Positions 51,870 to 61,422 of a DNA stretch of 64,000 nt are shown one piece after another (position 1 is the first letter of the stretch; each line of letters starts with the position of its first letter). The notes below the pieces were generated by a model, which worked only from the letters and a program-made list of their open reading frames with translations, had not been told where the DNA came from and searched no databases. This stretch comes from an uncultured Lachnospiraceae bacterium (GTDB lineage: Bacteria > Bacillota > Clostridia > Lachnospirales > Lachnospiraceae). The stretch lies in NCBI GenBank assembly GCA_910577045.1, contig CAJTLB010000008.1:90018-154017 (forward strand), read 5' to 3'. Position numbers and translations under genes: made by a program.

Positions 51870-53153
51870 CTAATAGCGCTTTTGCTCTGTATAAGCACTT
51901 CCAGTAGCGCCACCAGCGCCATATGTGGCATCATAAAGCACCCAGTTTCCATTATAATATACTTTATTCCATGCGTGGTAAGACGCACTTGCTTCTGAAC
52001 CAAATATCATTTGTGTAGGAATATTTTGTGCACGCAGCATAACCGCCATTAATGTGGCATAATCCGTACAAATACCTTTTCCATTTTCTAATGTTGCATC
52101 TGCTTGTGAATTATAAGAAGTAAGTACCCCTGATGTGACTTGTGCCGCTTTATCATAATCATAAACTATGTTCTGTGTAATATAATTATAAATAGCCGTT
52201 ATTTTCTCTTCATCTGTTGTCAAGCCTACACATAAATCAAAAGATTTTTTAACTGCTTTCGATGCTGTTGTAAAACTAATCTTTTGGACTGGGTATAAAT
52301 ATGGCCCTAATGCGTTGCTAATTTCCGCATTAAAAGATGCTGTATGGAGAATGGCATACTGATTGTCATATACATTCTGCATTACAATTATATTATAATT
52401 ACCATTTCCCATCTGAAGAGGATATGCCTCATAACTCCCTGCCGTATTCAAATCATAGTCATAATTGACTCCATTTAAGCTAACACGGACCTTTACCCTT
52501 TTATCCCCGCCGCCTTCATACTTTACCATAATATAGCCAGATGCTTTATTACTAGCGTCAATGGTAACACTATTTCCTGTATAAACTTCTGTACCTGATG
52601 CAGATGGCGTATTAATTGTAATCACACCTGTATACTCTGCTGTCAATGTAGTCGGGAGTTCCACTGGCTGGATAGAAGTAGTTTCTTTAATCGTAGTTTC
52701 TGGTTCTGTTGGCTGTTCTGCCATCATTACCTCTGTTGGCTCTGGCTCTGTGCTTTCTTTTGATGGCACTGTTTCATCTTCTGTACTTTTTTCTTCCAAT
52801 ATAGTACTTTCTTCTGTGATTGGTTCTTCCTCTATTGGTTCTGTTTCGCCTAATGCTTCCGTTGGCTCTTCTGATTCTATTTCTGTTTGGGTCTCTGATA
52901 CATTTTCTGCTATTACTTGTGTCTCTGGTTCTTTTGAACCTGTTTCTGCCACTGTCTCTGGCTCACTATCTATTTCTTCTGGTGCTGCCTCTGTAATACT
53001 GATAGAAGGTGGCCTGGTAACTTCTTCTTGTGTTATTGTCGGATTTGTCTCTGCAGTGTTCTGTGCCGTATTCGTACATGCTGTAATTTGTGATACGGTA
53101 AGGACTAGCACTAAGCCATATGCTGTATATCGTAGTAAATGGTTATGTCTCAT
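51870..53153 (-). CDS. transglutaminase-like lipoprotein with acidic Thr/Glu/Pro linker
   Basis: 427 residues. Residues 1-26 are a lipoprotein signal (LLRYTAYGLVLVLTVSQITA followed by Cys26). Residues 30-175 are a low-complexity linker rich in Glu, Thr, Ser and Pro. Residues 180-285 form a beta domain; residues 285-427 are a transglutaminase-like domain with ENGKGICTDYATLMAVML (catalytic Cys), YHAWNKVYYNG (His) and LYDATYG (Asp). It may act on cell wall or pili on the outer surface. It is the first gene of the pilus cluster; its partner role is inferred. Confidence 0.87.
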   Translation of the reverse strand: MRHNHLLRYTAYGLVLVLTVSQITACTNTAQNTAETNPTITQEEVTRPPSISITEAAPEEIDSEPETVAETGSKEPETQVIAENVSETQTEIESEEPTEALGETEPIEEEPITEESTILEEKSTEDETVPSKESTEPEPTEVMMAEQPTEPETTIKETTSIQPVELPTTLTAEYTGVITINTPSASGTEVYTGNSVTIDASNKASGYIMVKYEGGGDKRVKVRVSLNGVNYDYDLNTAGSYEAYPLQMGNGNYNIIVMQNVYDNQYAILHTASFNAEISNALGPYLYPVQKISFTTASKAVKKSFDLCVGLTTDEEKITAIYNYITQNIVYDYDKAAQVTSGVLTSYNSQADATLENGKGICTDYATLMAVMLRAQNIPTQMIFGSEASASYHAWNKVYYNGNWVLYDATYGAGGATGSAYTEQKRY

Positions 53154-53253
53154 CCGCTATCCCCTCCCTTAATATAAGATTCTCTAATTATTATGAGGAT
53201 GCCCACTCCTCGTCCCGGGCAATATATGTTATTATTATACCATACCTCTTTTC

Positions 53254-53282
53254 TTGACGCAACAACCTTCTTATTATATAAT
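53254..53282 (+). promoter_or_regulatory. sigma-A promoter of argH
   Basis: TTGACG (53254-53259), 17 bases, TATAAT (53277-53282). The leader to argH is about 70 bases. The 53154-53361 gap also serves the divergent pilus cluster, for which no promoter could be called. Confidence 0.85.
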
Positions 53283-53361
53283 ATGAGCAGCAAAAAATTT
53301 AGAAACAATAATTATTTTAAGATATTGTGCTATATTCCTTGCACAGAAAGAGAGGTTTTGT

Positions 53362-54738
53362 ATGAAATTATGGGGAGGGCGCTTTACCAAAGAAACCGAC
53401 CAAATGGTTTATCAGTTTAATGCTTCTATTGATTTTGATAAACGGCTCTATAAACAAGATATTGAAGGAAGCATTGCCCATGTCACGATGCTTGCTAAAC
53501 AAGGTATCCTCACAGAGCCCGAACGGGATAGTATTATCCTTGGGCTTAAATCCATTCTTACCGATATTGAAAATGGCTCTTTAACAATTGACCAAACTTA
53601 TGAAGATATCCACAGTTTTGTAGAATCCCATTTAATTGAACGGATTGGTGATACTGGGAAAAAACTACATACTGGAAGAAGCCGCAACGATCAAGTTGCT
53701 TTAGATATGAAGCTATACACCCGTGATGAAATAACAGAACTAGATTTATTACTAAAAGATCTCCTTAGCCAGCTTCTTTCTATTATGGAAGCCAACCTTA
53801 CTACCTATATGCCTGGCTTTACCCATTTGCAAAAAGCCCAGCCCATTACGCTTGCCCATCATTTTGGGGCTTATTTTGAAATGTTTAAGCGTGACCGCCA
53901 AAGGCTTTCTGATATTTATAAACGCCTAAATCTTTGCCCTCTTGGCTCAGGAGCACTTGCTGGCACTACCTACTCCCTTGATCGGGAATATACAGCAGAA
54001 CTTCTACATTTTACTGGCGCCACTTTAAATAGCATGGATTCTGTCTCTGACCGTGATTATCTTATTGAATTACTAAGTGCTTGTTCTACGATTATGATGC
54101 ACTTAAGCCGTTTTTCTGAAGAAATTATTATTTGGAATTCTAATGAATACCGTTTTGTAGAATTAGATGATGCTTACAGTACAGGAAGCAGCATAATGCC
54201 ACAAAAGAAAAACCCAGATATTGCAGAATTAGTCAGGGGGAAAACAGGGCGGGTTTATGGCGCACTTATGGCGCTCCTTACTACAATGAAAGGTATCCCG
54301 CTTGCTTATAATAAAGATATGCAGGAAGATAAAGAGCAGACATTTGATGCTATAGATACTACCAAAAATTGTATCCTGCTTTTTACTGGCATGGTTTCTA
54401 CCATGAAATTCAACAATACTATTATGGAAGCCAGTGCCCAAAACGGCTTTACTAATGCTACTGATGCAGCAGATTATTTAGTAAACCATGGTGTCCCATT
54501 TAGAGACGCCCACGGCATTATTGGCCAGTTAGTACTATATTGCATTGAAAAAAATTCTTCCCTTGACCAACTAAGTTTAGAAGAATACCAAGCAGTTAGC
54601 CCAGTATTCCAATCTGATATCTATGAGGCAATTTCATTAAAAACCTGTGTAGAAAAGCGTTTGACAAAAGGTGCCCCTAGCCCAGAAGCTATGAAGGAAA
54701 TCATTGCTTTAGGGTACAATTATTTAAACGGAAATTAA
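53362..54738 (+). CDS. argH: argininosuccinate lyase
   Basis: 458 residues, full length. [15 protein letters not shown] is the N-terminal signature, [16 protein letters not shown] and LPGFTH-like [12 protein letters not shown] follow, and [19 protein letters not shown] is the fumarase-superfamily signature with the catalytic Ser loop. It splits argininosuccinate into arginine and fumarate. AGAGAGG precedes the ATG at good distance. It is the only confident plus-strand gene and lacks the usual argG neighbour in this window. A shared terminator follows. Confidence 0.98.
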   Translation: MKLWGGRFTKETDQMVYQFNASIDFDKRLYKQDIEGSIAHVTMLAKQGILTEPERDSIILGLKSILTDIENGSLTIDQTYEDIHSFVESHLIERIGDTGKKLHTGRSRNDQVALDMKLYTRDEITELDLLLKDLLSQLLSIMEANLTTYMPGFTHLQKAQPITLAHHFGAYFEMFKRDRQRLSDIYKRLNLCPLGSGALAGTTYSLDREYTAELLHFTGATLNSMDSVSDRDYLIELLSACSTIMMHLSRFSEEIIIWNSNEYRFVELDDAYSTGSSIMPQKKNPDIAELVRGKTGRVYGALMALLTTMKGIPLAYNKDMQEDKEQTFDAIDTTKNCILLFTGMVSTMKFNNTIMEASAQNGFTNATDAADYLVNHGVPFRDAHGIIGQLVLYCIEKNSSLDQLSLEEYQAVSPVFQSDIYEAISLKTCVEKRLTKGAPSPEAMKEIIALGYNYLNGN

Positions 54739-54787
54739 CATTCCCCACAACTAAAACAGAGAATTTTTTAGCACATTTAATAAAAAT

Positions 54788-54830
54788 AAAAACGCTGATT
54801 ACTGCTATAACAGCTAGTACCAGCGTTTTT
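54788..54830. terminator. bidirectional terminator between argH and the MscS gene
   Basis: AAAAACGCTG (54788-54797) and CAGCGTTTTT (54821-54830) form an inverted repeat with A and T tracts on both sides, so it works for argH (plus) and for the MscS gene (minus). It ends three bases before the MscS stop codon. Confidence 0.85.
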
Positions 54831-54832
54831 TA

Positions 54833-55720
54833 TTATGGAACCATATGCACATCCACCTGTTGAAATGGTATGCTTATTTTATTTGCATCAAACTGCAATT
54901 TTACTTCTTCTAAAATTTCCCATTTTTCTGTCCAATAATCAGAAGCCTTTACCCAGCAACGGAATCCAAGGTTTACACTACTATCCCCTAAACTATCTAC
55001 AAAAATAGTAATTTCTTTCTCTTGTACTACTTTTTCTCTTGCAGAAAGAATCTGATATAGCAATTCCTTTGCCCTTTTTAAATCTGCTTCATACCCAATC
55101 CCAACTGACAGATCCAGCCTGCGAAACTCTTTTGTACTGGTATTAGTCAAACTTGTATTTGCAAGCGCACCATTTGGAATAATAATTTTACGGTTATCTG
55201 GTGTTACTAGATGAGTATAAAATAAATCTATTGCTTCTACTGTCCCACCATTTCCTTTACTATCTTCTACAATATAGTCTCCCACTTGGAATGGCTTTAA
55301 AAATAAAATTAATACTCCACCTGCAAAATTTGACAAACTTCCCTGTAATGCCATTCCTATTGCAAGGCCTGCCGATCCTAATACTGCAAGGAATGATGTT
55401 GTAGGGATGCCTACTTGGTCAGCAATAATCATTACTAATATTGCATACAATGTCACTCGTGCCAAAGAAGTTAAAAACCCTTGCAGGCTGGCATCCATCT
55501 TTGCTTTTTCAAAAGAATGTTTTAAAAATTTGAGTATAAATGTAATTAATTTTTTACCTACAAACAATAAAATTAAGGCAAATATAATATTTAACAGAAA
55601 TCTCATTGCCCCTGGCAGCATTTCATTTAATAATTGTGTAAGCCTCCCTGACGAAGCTGCTTCTGCCATTGTTTTTATATTTTCTTCCATATTTTCTAAT
55701 AATCCAGTTTGTCCATCCAT
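54833..55720 (-). CDS. MscS-family mechanosensitive channel
   Basis: 295 residues. Three membrane segments lie between residues 38 and 145 (LLNIIFALILLFVGKKLI, VTLYAILVMIIADQVGIP, the pore helix). FLAVLGSAGLAIGMALQGSL with its Gly/Ala pattern and FAGGVLILFLKPFQVGDYI, then DLFYTHLVTPDNRKIIIPNG, are the MscS pore and beta domain. It opens on membrane tension to release solutes in osmotic downshock. No operon partners; 121 bases separate it from the glgB gene, in which nothing else is seen. Confidence 0.93.
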   Translation of the reverse strand: MDGQTGLLENMEENIKTMAEAASSGRLTQLLNEMLPGAMRFLLNIIFALILLFVGKKLITFILKFLKHSFEKAKMDASLQGFLTSLARVTLYAILVMIIADQVGIPTTSFLAVLGSAGLAIGMALQGSLSNFAGGVLILFLKPFQVGDYIVEDSKGNGGTVEAIDLFYTHLVTPDNRKIIIPNGALANTSLTNTSTKEFRRLDLSVGIGYEADLKRAKELLYQILSAREKVVQEKEITIFVDSLGDSSVNLGFRCWVKASDYWTEKWEILEEVKLQFDANKISIPFQQVDVHMVP

Positions 55721-55841
55721 TGTATTTTATTCCTTTATTATACTATTTTTTATTTTTATTTTTCTTTTGTTTCAATCCACTCGCTGCAGTTAGGAGCAAG
55801 CCTAAAAAGAAAGGGAATCCTTGCTGTTGATTGTTGAATAT

Positions 55842-58226
55842 TTATAGGTTTCTCTGCCGCTTTTTTGTAGCCTTTGGCACTGGCTCTGGTTCTGGCTCTA
55901 ACTCCGGCAATACTGTTTCTGCCATAATTTCTTCACGGATTTTTTCTAATTGCCTCTTTCCAGCATGTGGTTTCCCAGAAACTGGCTCTTTCAATTTTGC
56001 AGATTTATTCCCATTTTGTTCCTCTTCTAGTGGAATATACTGGAATACTGATATTCCCATTGCAGGTACTTTAATAGTAATAGAATCTGGCCTTCCATCA
56101 CATTCATCCTTTTTAGATTGTTTTAATCTTGGGTTTACTTCACCGTCCCCACCGTATATCTTCTGGCTGCTATTAAATATTTCCTTATATTTCCCTCTAA
56201 ATGGAACTCCTATCTTATGATTTTCATAAACCAAAGGGGTAAAATTGCATACTACTAATAAAGTATCTTCTTTCTTTCCTGATTTCCTTAAATATACCAA
56301 AATGCTTTCATTTGCTGAAATACAATTAATCCACTCAAACCCTTCTGGCTGGAAATCCTCTCTATATAATGCCTTATGTGTCAGATACAGGCGGTTTAAC
56401 GCTTTTACATACTCCTTCATTTGTTGGTTTAATTCATTATCCAACAATTCCCATTCAATACTTTTTTCCTCTGACCATTCATGAAGCTGTGCAATATCTT
56501 GCCCCATAAACAATAATTTTTTACCAGGATGGGTCATCATAAAGCCATATAATACACGTAAATTTGCTGCTTTTTCTTCTAATGTCCCGCCTGGCATCTT
56601 CCCAAGCAAAGAGCCTTTTCCATGTACCACTTCATCATGGGAAAGAGATAACATAAATTTTTCACTATACGCATAAATCATGCTAAATGTTAAAAGATTA
56701 TAATGATGGCTCCTAAAATATGGATCATACCTCATATATTCTAATACATCATTCATCCATCCCATATTCCATTTATAGTGAAAACCAAGTCCATCTTCTT
56801 CTACTTCTTCTGTTACCATTGGCCAGGCTGTTGACTCTTCTGCAATTAATAAGACACCCTTTTCTTTTTTCTTAAATATAGAATTTAAATGTTTAAAAAA
56901 CTCTACCGCATCTAAATTCTCTTTCCCACCATAAATATTAGGTATCCATTCCCCATCTTGCTTCCCATAATCCAAATATAACATAGAAGCAACTGCATCC
57001 ATACGGATTCCATCTACATGGTATTTTTCTGCCCAGAACAACGCATTTGCAATTAAGAAATTAGAAACTTCTGGGCGTTTGTAATTATAAATTAAAGTCC
57101 CCCAATGTGGATGGCTTCCCTGCCTTGGATCTTTATGTTCATACAGGCAAGTCCCATCAAAACATGCCAGCCCAAAAGCATCTCGTGGAAAATGCGCAGG
57201 AACCCAATCCAAAATAACACCAATTTCATGTTGATGCAAATAATTGATAAAATACATAAAATCTTCTGGCGTGCCATAGCGGCTTGTCGGTGCATAATAT
57301 CCTGTTACTTGGTACCCCCAAGACGCATCATATGGATGTTCCATTATAGGCATAAGCTCAATATGGGTATAACCCATTTCTTTTACATAATCTGCCACTA
57401 AAGCAGCCAATTCCCGGTAATTATAAAATTCCCTGCCATCTTCTGGTTTTTTAAAAGAGCCCAAGTGCATTTCATATACTAATAACGGCTCTTTATCATA
57501 TTTTATATCCTTGCGCTTTTTTAACCATGCTTCATCATTCCATTGGAACTTATTAATATTGTAGACCATAGAAGCTGTATCCGGGCGGAGCTGTGCATAA
57601 TTTGCATATGGATCTGCCTTTAACATTGGCAAGCCTGCTTTTGTCTTAATCTCATACTTATAAATTGCTTGCTCTTTTAATCCCGGAATAAACAATTCAA
57701 AAATACCAGATTGCTGCAGCCTTTGCATTGGATGCCGCCTGCCATCCCAACAATTAAAGTCCCCTACTACGCTCACCCGCATAGCCATTGGGGCCCAAAC
57801 AGCAAATAATACCCCTTCCACCCCATTAATTTTCATTGGATGTGCACCCAGGCGATCATATACCTGATAAAAAATCCCTGCATTAAATTTTTTCTGCTCT
57901 TCCTCTGTTATCACGGAATCAAACGCATATGGATCTGCATATTCTTCTTTATGCCCATCTGTATACGTAATGCAATAATAATACGAAGGAATCCTTTTGC
58001 CTGGAAGTAAAACAGCATAAAACCCTGCTTCATCTGCAAGCTCCATTTCATACCGTTTATTTCCTGCTACTACCTCTGCCTTTGCCACATCTGGGAAAAA
58101 TCCCTGAATTAAAATTCCTGCCTCCGTCTTATGTGGCCCTAAAGTTTTCCGGGGCATATCCTGCTCTGAATATACAATCGCTTCAATTGCAGGCCAATCC
58201 ATAATATTATATAATGTTTCGTTCAT
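55842..58226 (-). CDS. glgB: 1,4-alpha-glucan branching enzyme
   Basis: About 794 residues, longer than the usual 630-730 because of a charged C-terminal tail. Residues 25-215 are the N-terminal carbohydrate-binding (CBM48) parts (AVWAPMAMRVSVVGDFNCWD). The GH13 barrel follows: YTHIELMPIMEHPYD, DGIRMDAVASMLYLDY (catalytic Asp), LLIAEESTAWP (catalytic Glu) and SHDEVVHGKGSLLGKM. The last 80 residues are rich in Lys, Glu and Pro (LEPEPEPVPKATKK). GGGGGAT before the ATG at 58226 favours that start over 58238. No other glycogen genes are in this window. It is seven bases after the CapA-type gene. Confidence 0.95.
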   Translation of the reverse strand: MNETLYNIMDWPAIEAIVYSEQDMPRKTLGPHKTEAGILIQGFFPDVAKAEVVAGNKRYEMELADEAGFYAVLLPGKRIPSYYYCITYTDGHKEEYADPYAFDSVITEEEQKKFNAGIFYQVYDRLGAHPMKINGVEGVLFAVWAPMAMRVSVVGDFNCWDGRRHPMQRLQQSGIFELFIPGLKEQAIYKYEIKTKAGLPMLKADPYANYAQLRPDTASMVYNINKFQWNDEAWLKKRKDIKYDKEPLLVYEMHLGSFKKPEDGREFYNYRELAALVADYVKEMGYTHIELMPIMEHPYDASWGYQVTGYYAPTSRYGTPEDFMYFINYLHQHEIGVILDWVPAHFPRDAFGLACFDGTCLYEHKDPRQGSHPHWGTLIYNYKRPEVSNFLIANALFWAEKYHVDGIRMDAVASMLYLDYGKQDGEWIPNIYGGKENLDAVEFFKHLNSIFKKKEKGVLLIAEESTAWPMVTEEVEEDGLGFHYKWNMGWMNDVLEYMRYDPYFRSHHYNLLTFSMIYAYSEKFMLSLSHDEVVHGKGSLLGKMPGGTLEEKAANLRVLYGFMMTHPGKKLLFMGQDIAQLHEWSEEKSIEWELLDNELNQQMKEYVKALNRLYLTHKALYREDFQPEGFEWINCISANESILVYLRKSGKKEDTLLVVCNFTPLVYENHKIGVPFRGKYKEIFNSSQKIYGGDGEVNPRLKQSKKDECDGRPDSITIKVPAMGISVFQYIPLEEEQNGNKSAKLKEPVSGKPHAGKRQLEKIREEIMAETVLPELEPEPEPVPKATKKRQRNL

Positions 58227-58244
58227 AAAATCCCCCATTCCTTT

Positions 58245-59414
58245 TTAATTAGTTTGAGTATAACATATCACTCCAGCTTCATCAATGCTTATCCCAAAAG
58301 AAATCTTCTCCATATAGCGGAAAAAGTCATCTCGTTTCTCTTGTTCCAATACCTTCATAGGAAATGCAGCAGAATTAAATGGTTCTAATGCTATCGTCTG
58401 TGTCCCATCTGCTTTCAATACAATTTTAAGCATAGCTCCTATGCCAGTTTTCGAAAAAAAGATATAATTGCCTAAACTATATGCAATAATTTTACCTTTA
58501 TAGTATTCTAACCCTTGCAGCACATGTGGATGGCTCCCAATTACTGCATCTGCCCCGGCATCAATATACTGCCTTGCCATTTGTTTTTGGAATTCTTCTG
58601 GAAATTCTTGGTATTCCTCACCCCAATGCACATAAACAACTAAAAAATCACAACTTTCCTTTCCTTTTTCAATTTCTGCAATTAATGCTGTTGGATCATA
58701 AGTCGTAAACATGCCTGGCAATTCTTTCCCTGCATTCCATTCTACTACTGGAATAACACGGGACGCTGCTAAAAACCCTATCTTTATTCCATTTACTTCT
58801 AAAACTTCCATTTTTTTTGCCCGTTCTAAATCTTTCCCAGCCCCTACATAAAGAATTCCAGCTTGATCTAAAGCATCAAAAGAATCTAACAATGCTTCCC
58901 GCCCAAAATCTAATGTATGGTTATTTGCTAGGCTAACAATATCAATCCCTAATTCTGTAAAAATAGAAGTATAACGTGGCGAAATCTTAAATGTATATTG
59001 TTTGTCCTCCATTGGCTCCCCACGATCGCTAAATGCAAATTCCTGGTTTACCATGCAAATATCTGCATCTACCATTGTTTTCTTAAGTTCTTTTGATACC
59101 ACTCCAAGAATCCCATCTTTGTCATAGTTCTCTGCAATCAACTGCTTTATACAAACATCCCCTGCAATAAGTAATTCTGCTGTTTTCTCTTCTCCTTTCG
59201 TTTCCATTTCCAATATTACGGACGGTAGTGTTTCACCTTGGCTTTCTTGTGTCTCTTCTTCGCTCCCTTGCTCTGTCTCTGTTTGTACTATTGCTTTTGT
59301 TTCATCCATATTCCCAACATCAACTGCCTTATATTCATGTAACCCAACAAGAATTACTAAAATCAGCAATATCCCAAATGATGTCGCACATATGGCTGCC
59401 ATAACATTTCTCAA
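58245..59414 (-). CDS. CapA-type metallophosphatase-fold protein
   Basis: 389 residues. One membrane segment near the N-terminus (ICATSFGILLILVILVGLHE), then an acidic Glu/Gln/Thr-rich linker. The CapA domain (PGA_cap) spans residues 80-360: LLIAGDVCIKQLI, ADICMVNQEFAFSDRG, IVSLANNHTLDFGREALLDS, VVYVHWGEEYQ, VIGSHPHVLQGLE and IAYSLGNYIFF carry the predicted metal ligands. Anchored outside, it is related to proteins needed for poly-gamma-glutamate capsule; whether it has enzyme activity is unknown. It sits seven bases before the glgB stretch upstream. No capsule operon is seen here. Confidence 0.88.
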   Translation of the reverse strand: MRNVMAAICATSFGILLILVILVGLHEYKAVDVGNMDETKAIVQTETEQGSEEETQESQGETLPSVILEMETKGEEKTAELLIAGDVCIKQLIAENYDKDGILGVVSKELKKTMVDADICMVNQEFAFSDRGEPMEDKQYTFKISPRYTSIFTELGIDIVSLANNHTLDFGREALLDSFDALDQAGILYVGAGKDLERAKKMEVLEVNGIKIGFLAASRVIPVVEWNAGKELPGMFTTYDPTALIAEIEKGKESCDFLVVYVHWGEEYQEFPEEFQKQMARQYIDAGADAVIGSHPHVLQGLEYYKGKIIAYSLGNYIFFSKTGIGAMLKIVLKADGTQTIALEPFNSAAFPMKVLEQEKRDDFFRYMEKISFGISIDEAGVICYTQTN

Positions 59415-59500
59415 TTTACCTTCCTGCTCCTATCTCTATTTTAATGTAAAAATTATACCATGAAAACATATTTGAGACAAGGTACCAGAACGATATAAAA

Positions 59501-59531
59501 CGCAGGGAACTACCTTACGTAATTTCCTGCG
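59501..59531. terminator. stem-loop after the ABC exporter operon
   Basis: CGCAGG and CCTGCG arms with additional pairing inside (TAC/GTA) form a strong hairpin between the exporter and CapA-type genes. Followed by CCCTTTTTT on the plus strand and GTTTTAT on the minus strand, so it may end transcripts from both sides. Confidence 0.7.
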
Positions 59532-59538
59532 CCCTTTT

Positions 59539-61422
59539 TTAATCTAATTCGCTTAATCCTGTATACAGGTTATAATATCTTCCCTTCATCTTTAATAAAT
59601 CATCATGGTCGCCTCGTTCAATAATTTCCCCATTCTCCAATACCATAATTGCATTTGCGTTCCGCACAGTGGAAAGCCTATGTGCAATCACGAAAGTGGT
59701 ACGGTTTTCCATTAACCGATCCATGCCATGCTCAATATGTCTTTCTGTCCTTGTATCTACAGAGCTAGTCGCCTCGTCTAAAATAAGGATTGGTGCCTTT
59801 GAAATAGCTGCCCTTGCTATATTAAGAAGCTGCCTCTGCCCTTGGCTTAAGTTTGCCCCATCTCCTTCTAGCATTGTATCATAGCCATGCTCTAAACGCA
59901 TAATAAACGAATGGGCACTTGCTGTTTTCGCCGCTTTTATTACTTCATCATCTGTAGCATCTAACCTCCCATAACGGATATTCTCCCTTACTGTGCCTGT
60001 AAACAAATGGGTATCCTGTAAAACCATAGCAATATTCCTTCTTAAATCATCTCTTTTTATCTTTCTAATATCTACTCCGTCAATTGTAATACTTCCACTG
60101 TCAATATCATAAAAACGGTTTATTAAATTAGTTATTGTTGTTTTGCCTGCCCCAGTAGAACCGACAAATGCAATTTTCTGCCCTGGCTTTGCGTAGAGGG
60201 AAATATCTTTTAATATAACTTTATTTGGATTGTATCCAAATGTAACATGTTCTAATGTAACGTTTCCTTCCATATTAGGAAGTGATACCGCATCCTTGCT
60301 ATCTTCTGGCTCTGGCTCTCTATCCATAATGTCAAATACTCGTTCAGCCCCGGCTAATGCAGAGAAAATGGTATTAATCTGCATAGAAATCTCGTTAATA
60401 GGGCGGCTAAACTGCCTAGAATAATTTACAAATACCGTTAAACCTCCTATATCAAAGCCCCTCGCCACGCAAAGGATACCTCCTATTGTTGCTGTTAGGG
60501 CATAACTTACCTGGCTTAAATTTCCCATAACTGGGCCCATAATCCCGCCAAAAAATTGTGCCTTTATCTGTTTATCCCTTAAGTCATAATTAAGATATTC
60601 AAATTCCTCAACTGCCATATCCTCATGGCAGAATACTTTAATTACTTTTTGCCCTGTTACCATTTCCTCTACATAGCCATTTAATGTACCAAGCGCTGCC
60701 TGTTGTGCTTTATAATATTTACGGCTGCGGCTGCTGACAAACTGGCCTGCCTTCATAAAAAGTGGGACCATTACAACTGTTACCATCGTCAGCCATACAT
60801 TCGTATATAACATTAAACAAAATGTGCCAATTAATGTGATGCCTCCTGAAATTAACTGGATAATGGTATTATTTAACATTTCACCAATGGTATCCACATC
60901 GTTTGTAAAACGGCTCATAATTTCGCCATGGTTATTGGTATCAAAAAACCTTACTGGCAATTTCTGCATTTTACAAAATAAATCATTACGCAATGTGTTT
61001 AATGCTCCCTGTGATACCCCTATCATAATCCTATGCTGCAAATAAGTAGAAGCAATTCCAAACATATAAACAGCAAACATTAGTGCTAATGCCCCTAAAA
61101 GCCCTGCCACATTTCCTTTGCCTGCCCCATTCTCAGGCGCAATATACGTATTAATAATTGGCCTTAACATATAAGAACCTGCCAGACTAGTTGCTGCACT
61201 TACAATTACACAGATAAATACTAATATTAACTTCCATTTATCTTTTTTAATATATCCAAATAAGCGTTGTAGGGTTTCCTTTGTGTTCTTTGGCTTTCCG
61301 CCTGGCCCCATATTCCTTCCGCGCCCTGGTCCCCTGCCTGGCCCTGGCATCCCTTTTTTATTCTGTTCTACTGCAGTATTGCTATATTTCTTTACCAGAC
61401 GTTCTTTTCTAATCTCATCCAT
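59539..61422 (-). CDS. ABC exporter half-transporter, catalytic-site subunit
   Basis: 627 residues: a membrane domain of six segments (residues about 65-360) and an ATPase domain (residues 380-620). The 50-residue N-terminus is Gly/Pro/Arg-rich (GMPGPGRGPGRGRNMGPGG). AFVGSTGAGKTTITNLINR is Walker A, NLSQGQRQLLNIARA the signature, and ILILDEATSSVDTRT Walker B with the canonical Glu. It overlaps its partner by one base. As the pair is heterodimeric (TM287/288, LmrCD, BmrCD), this is the competent ATPase subunit. Likely a multidrug or lipid-type exporter. Regulated by the MarR gene ahead. Confidence 0.92.
   Translation of the reverse strand: MDEIRKERLVKKYSNTAVEQNKKGMPGPGRGPGRGRNMGPGGKPKNTKETLQRLFGYIKKDKWKLILVFICVIVSAATSLAGSYMLRPIINTYIAPENGAGKGNVAGLLGALALMFAVYMFGIASTYLQHRIMIGVSQGALNTLRNDLFCKMQKLPVRFFDTNNHGEIMSRFTNDVDTIGEMLNNTIIQLISGGITLIGTFCLMLYTNVWLTMVTVVMVPLFMKAGQFVSSRSRKYYKAQQAALGTLNGYVEEMVTGQKVIKVFCHEDMAVEEFEYLNYDLRDKQIKAQFFGGIMGPVMGNLSQVSYALTATIGGILCVARGFDIGGLTVFVNYSRQFSRPINEISMQINTIFSALAGAERVFDIMDREPEPEDSKDAVSLPNMEGNVTLEHVTFGYNPNKVILKDISLYAKPGQKIAFVGSTGAGKTTITNLINRFYDIDSGSITIDGVDIRKIKRDDLRRNIAMVLQDTHLFTGTVRENIRYGRLDATDDEVIKAAKTASAHSFIMRLEHGYDTMLEGDGANLSQGQRQLLNIARAAISKAPILILDEATSSVDTRTERHIEHGMDRLMENRTTFVIAHRLSTVRNANAIMVLENGEIIERGDHDDLLKMKGRYYNLYTGLSELD

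Noticed and set aside
53193..53420. Plus-strand frame of 75 codons ahead of argH
   Set aside because: It overlaps the argH promoter and the argH start in another frame and has no family motif.
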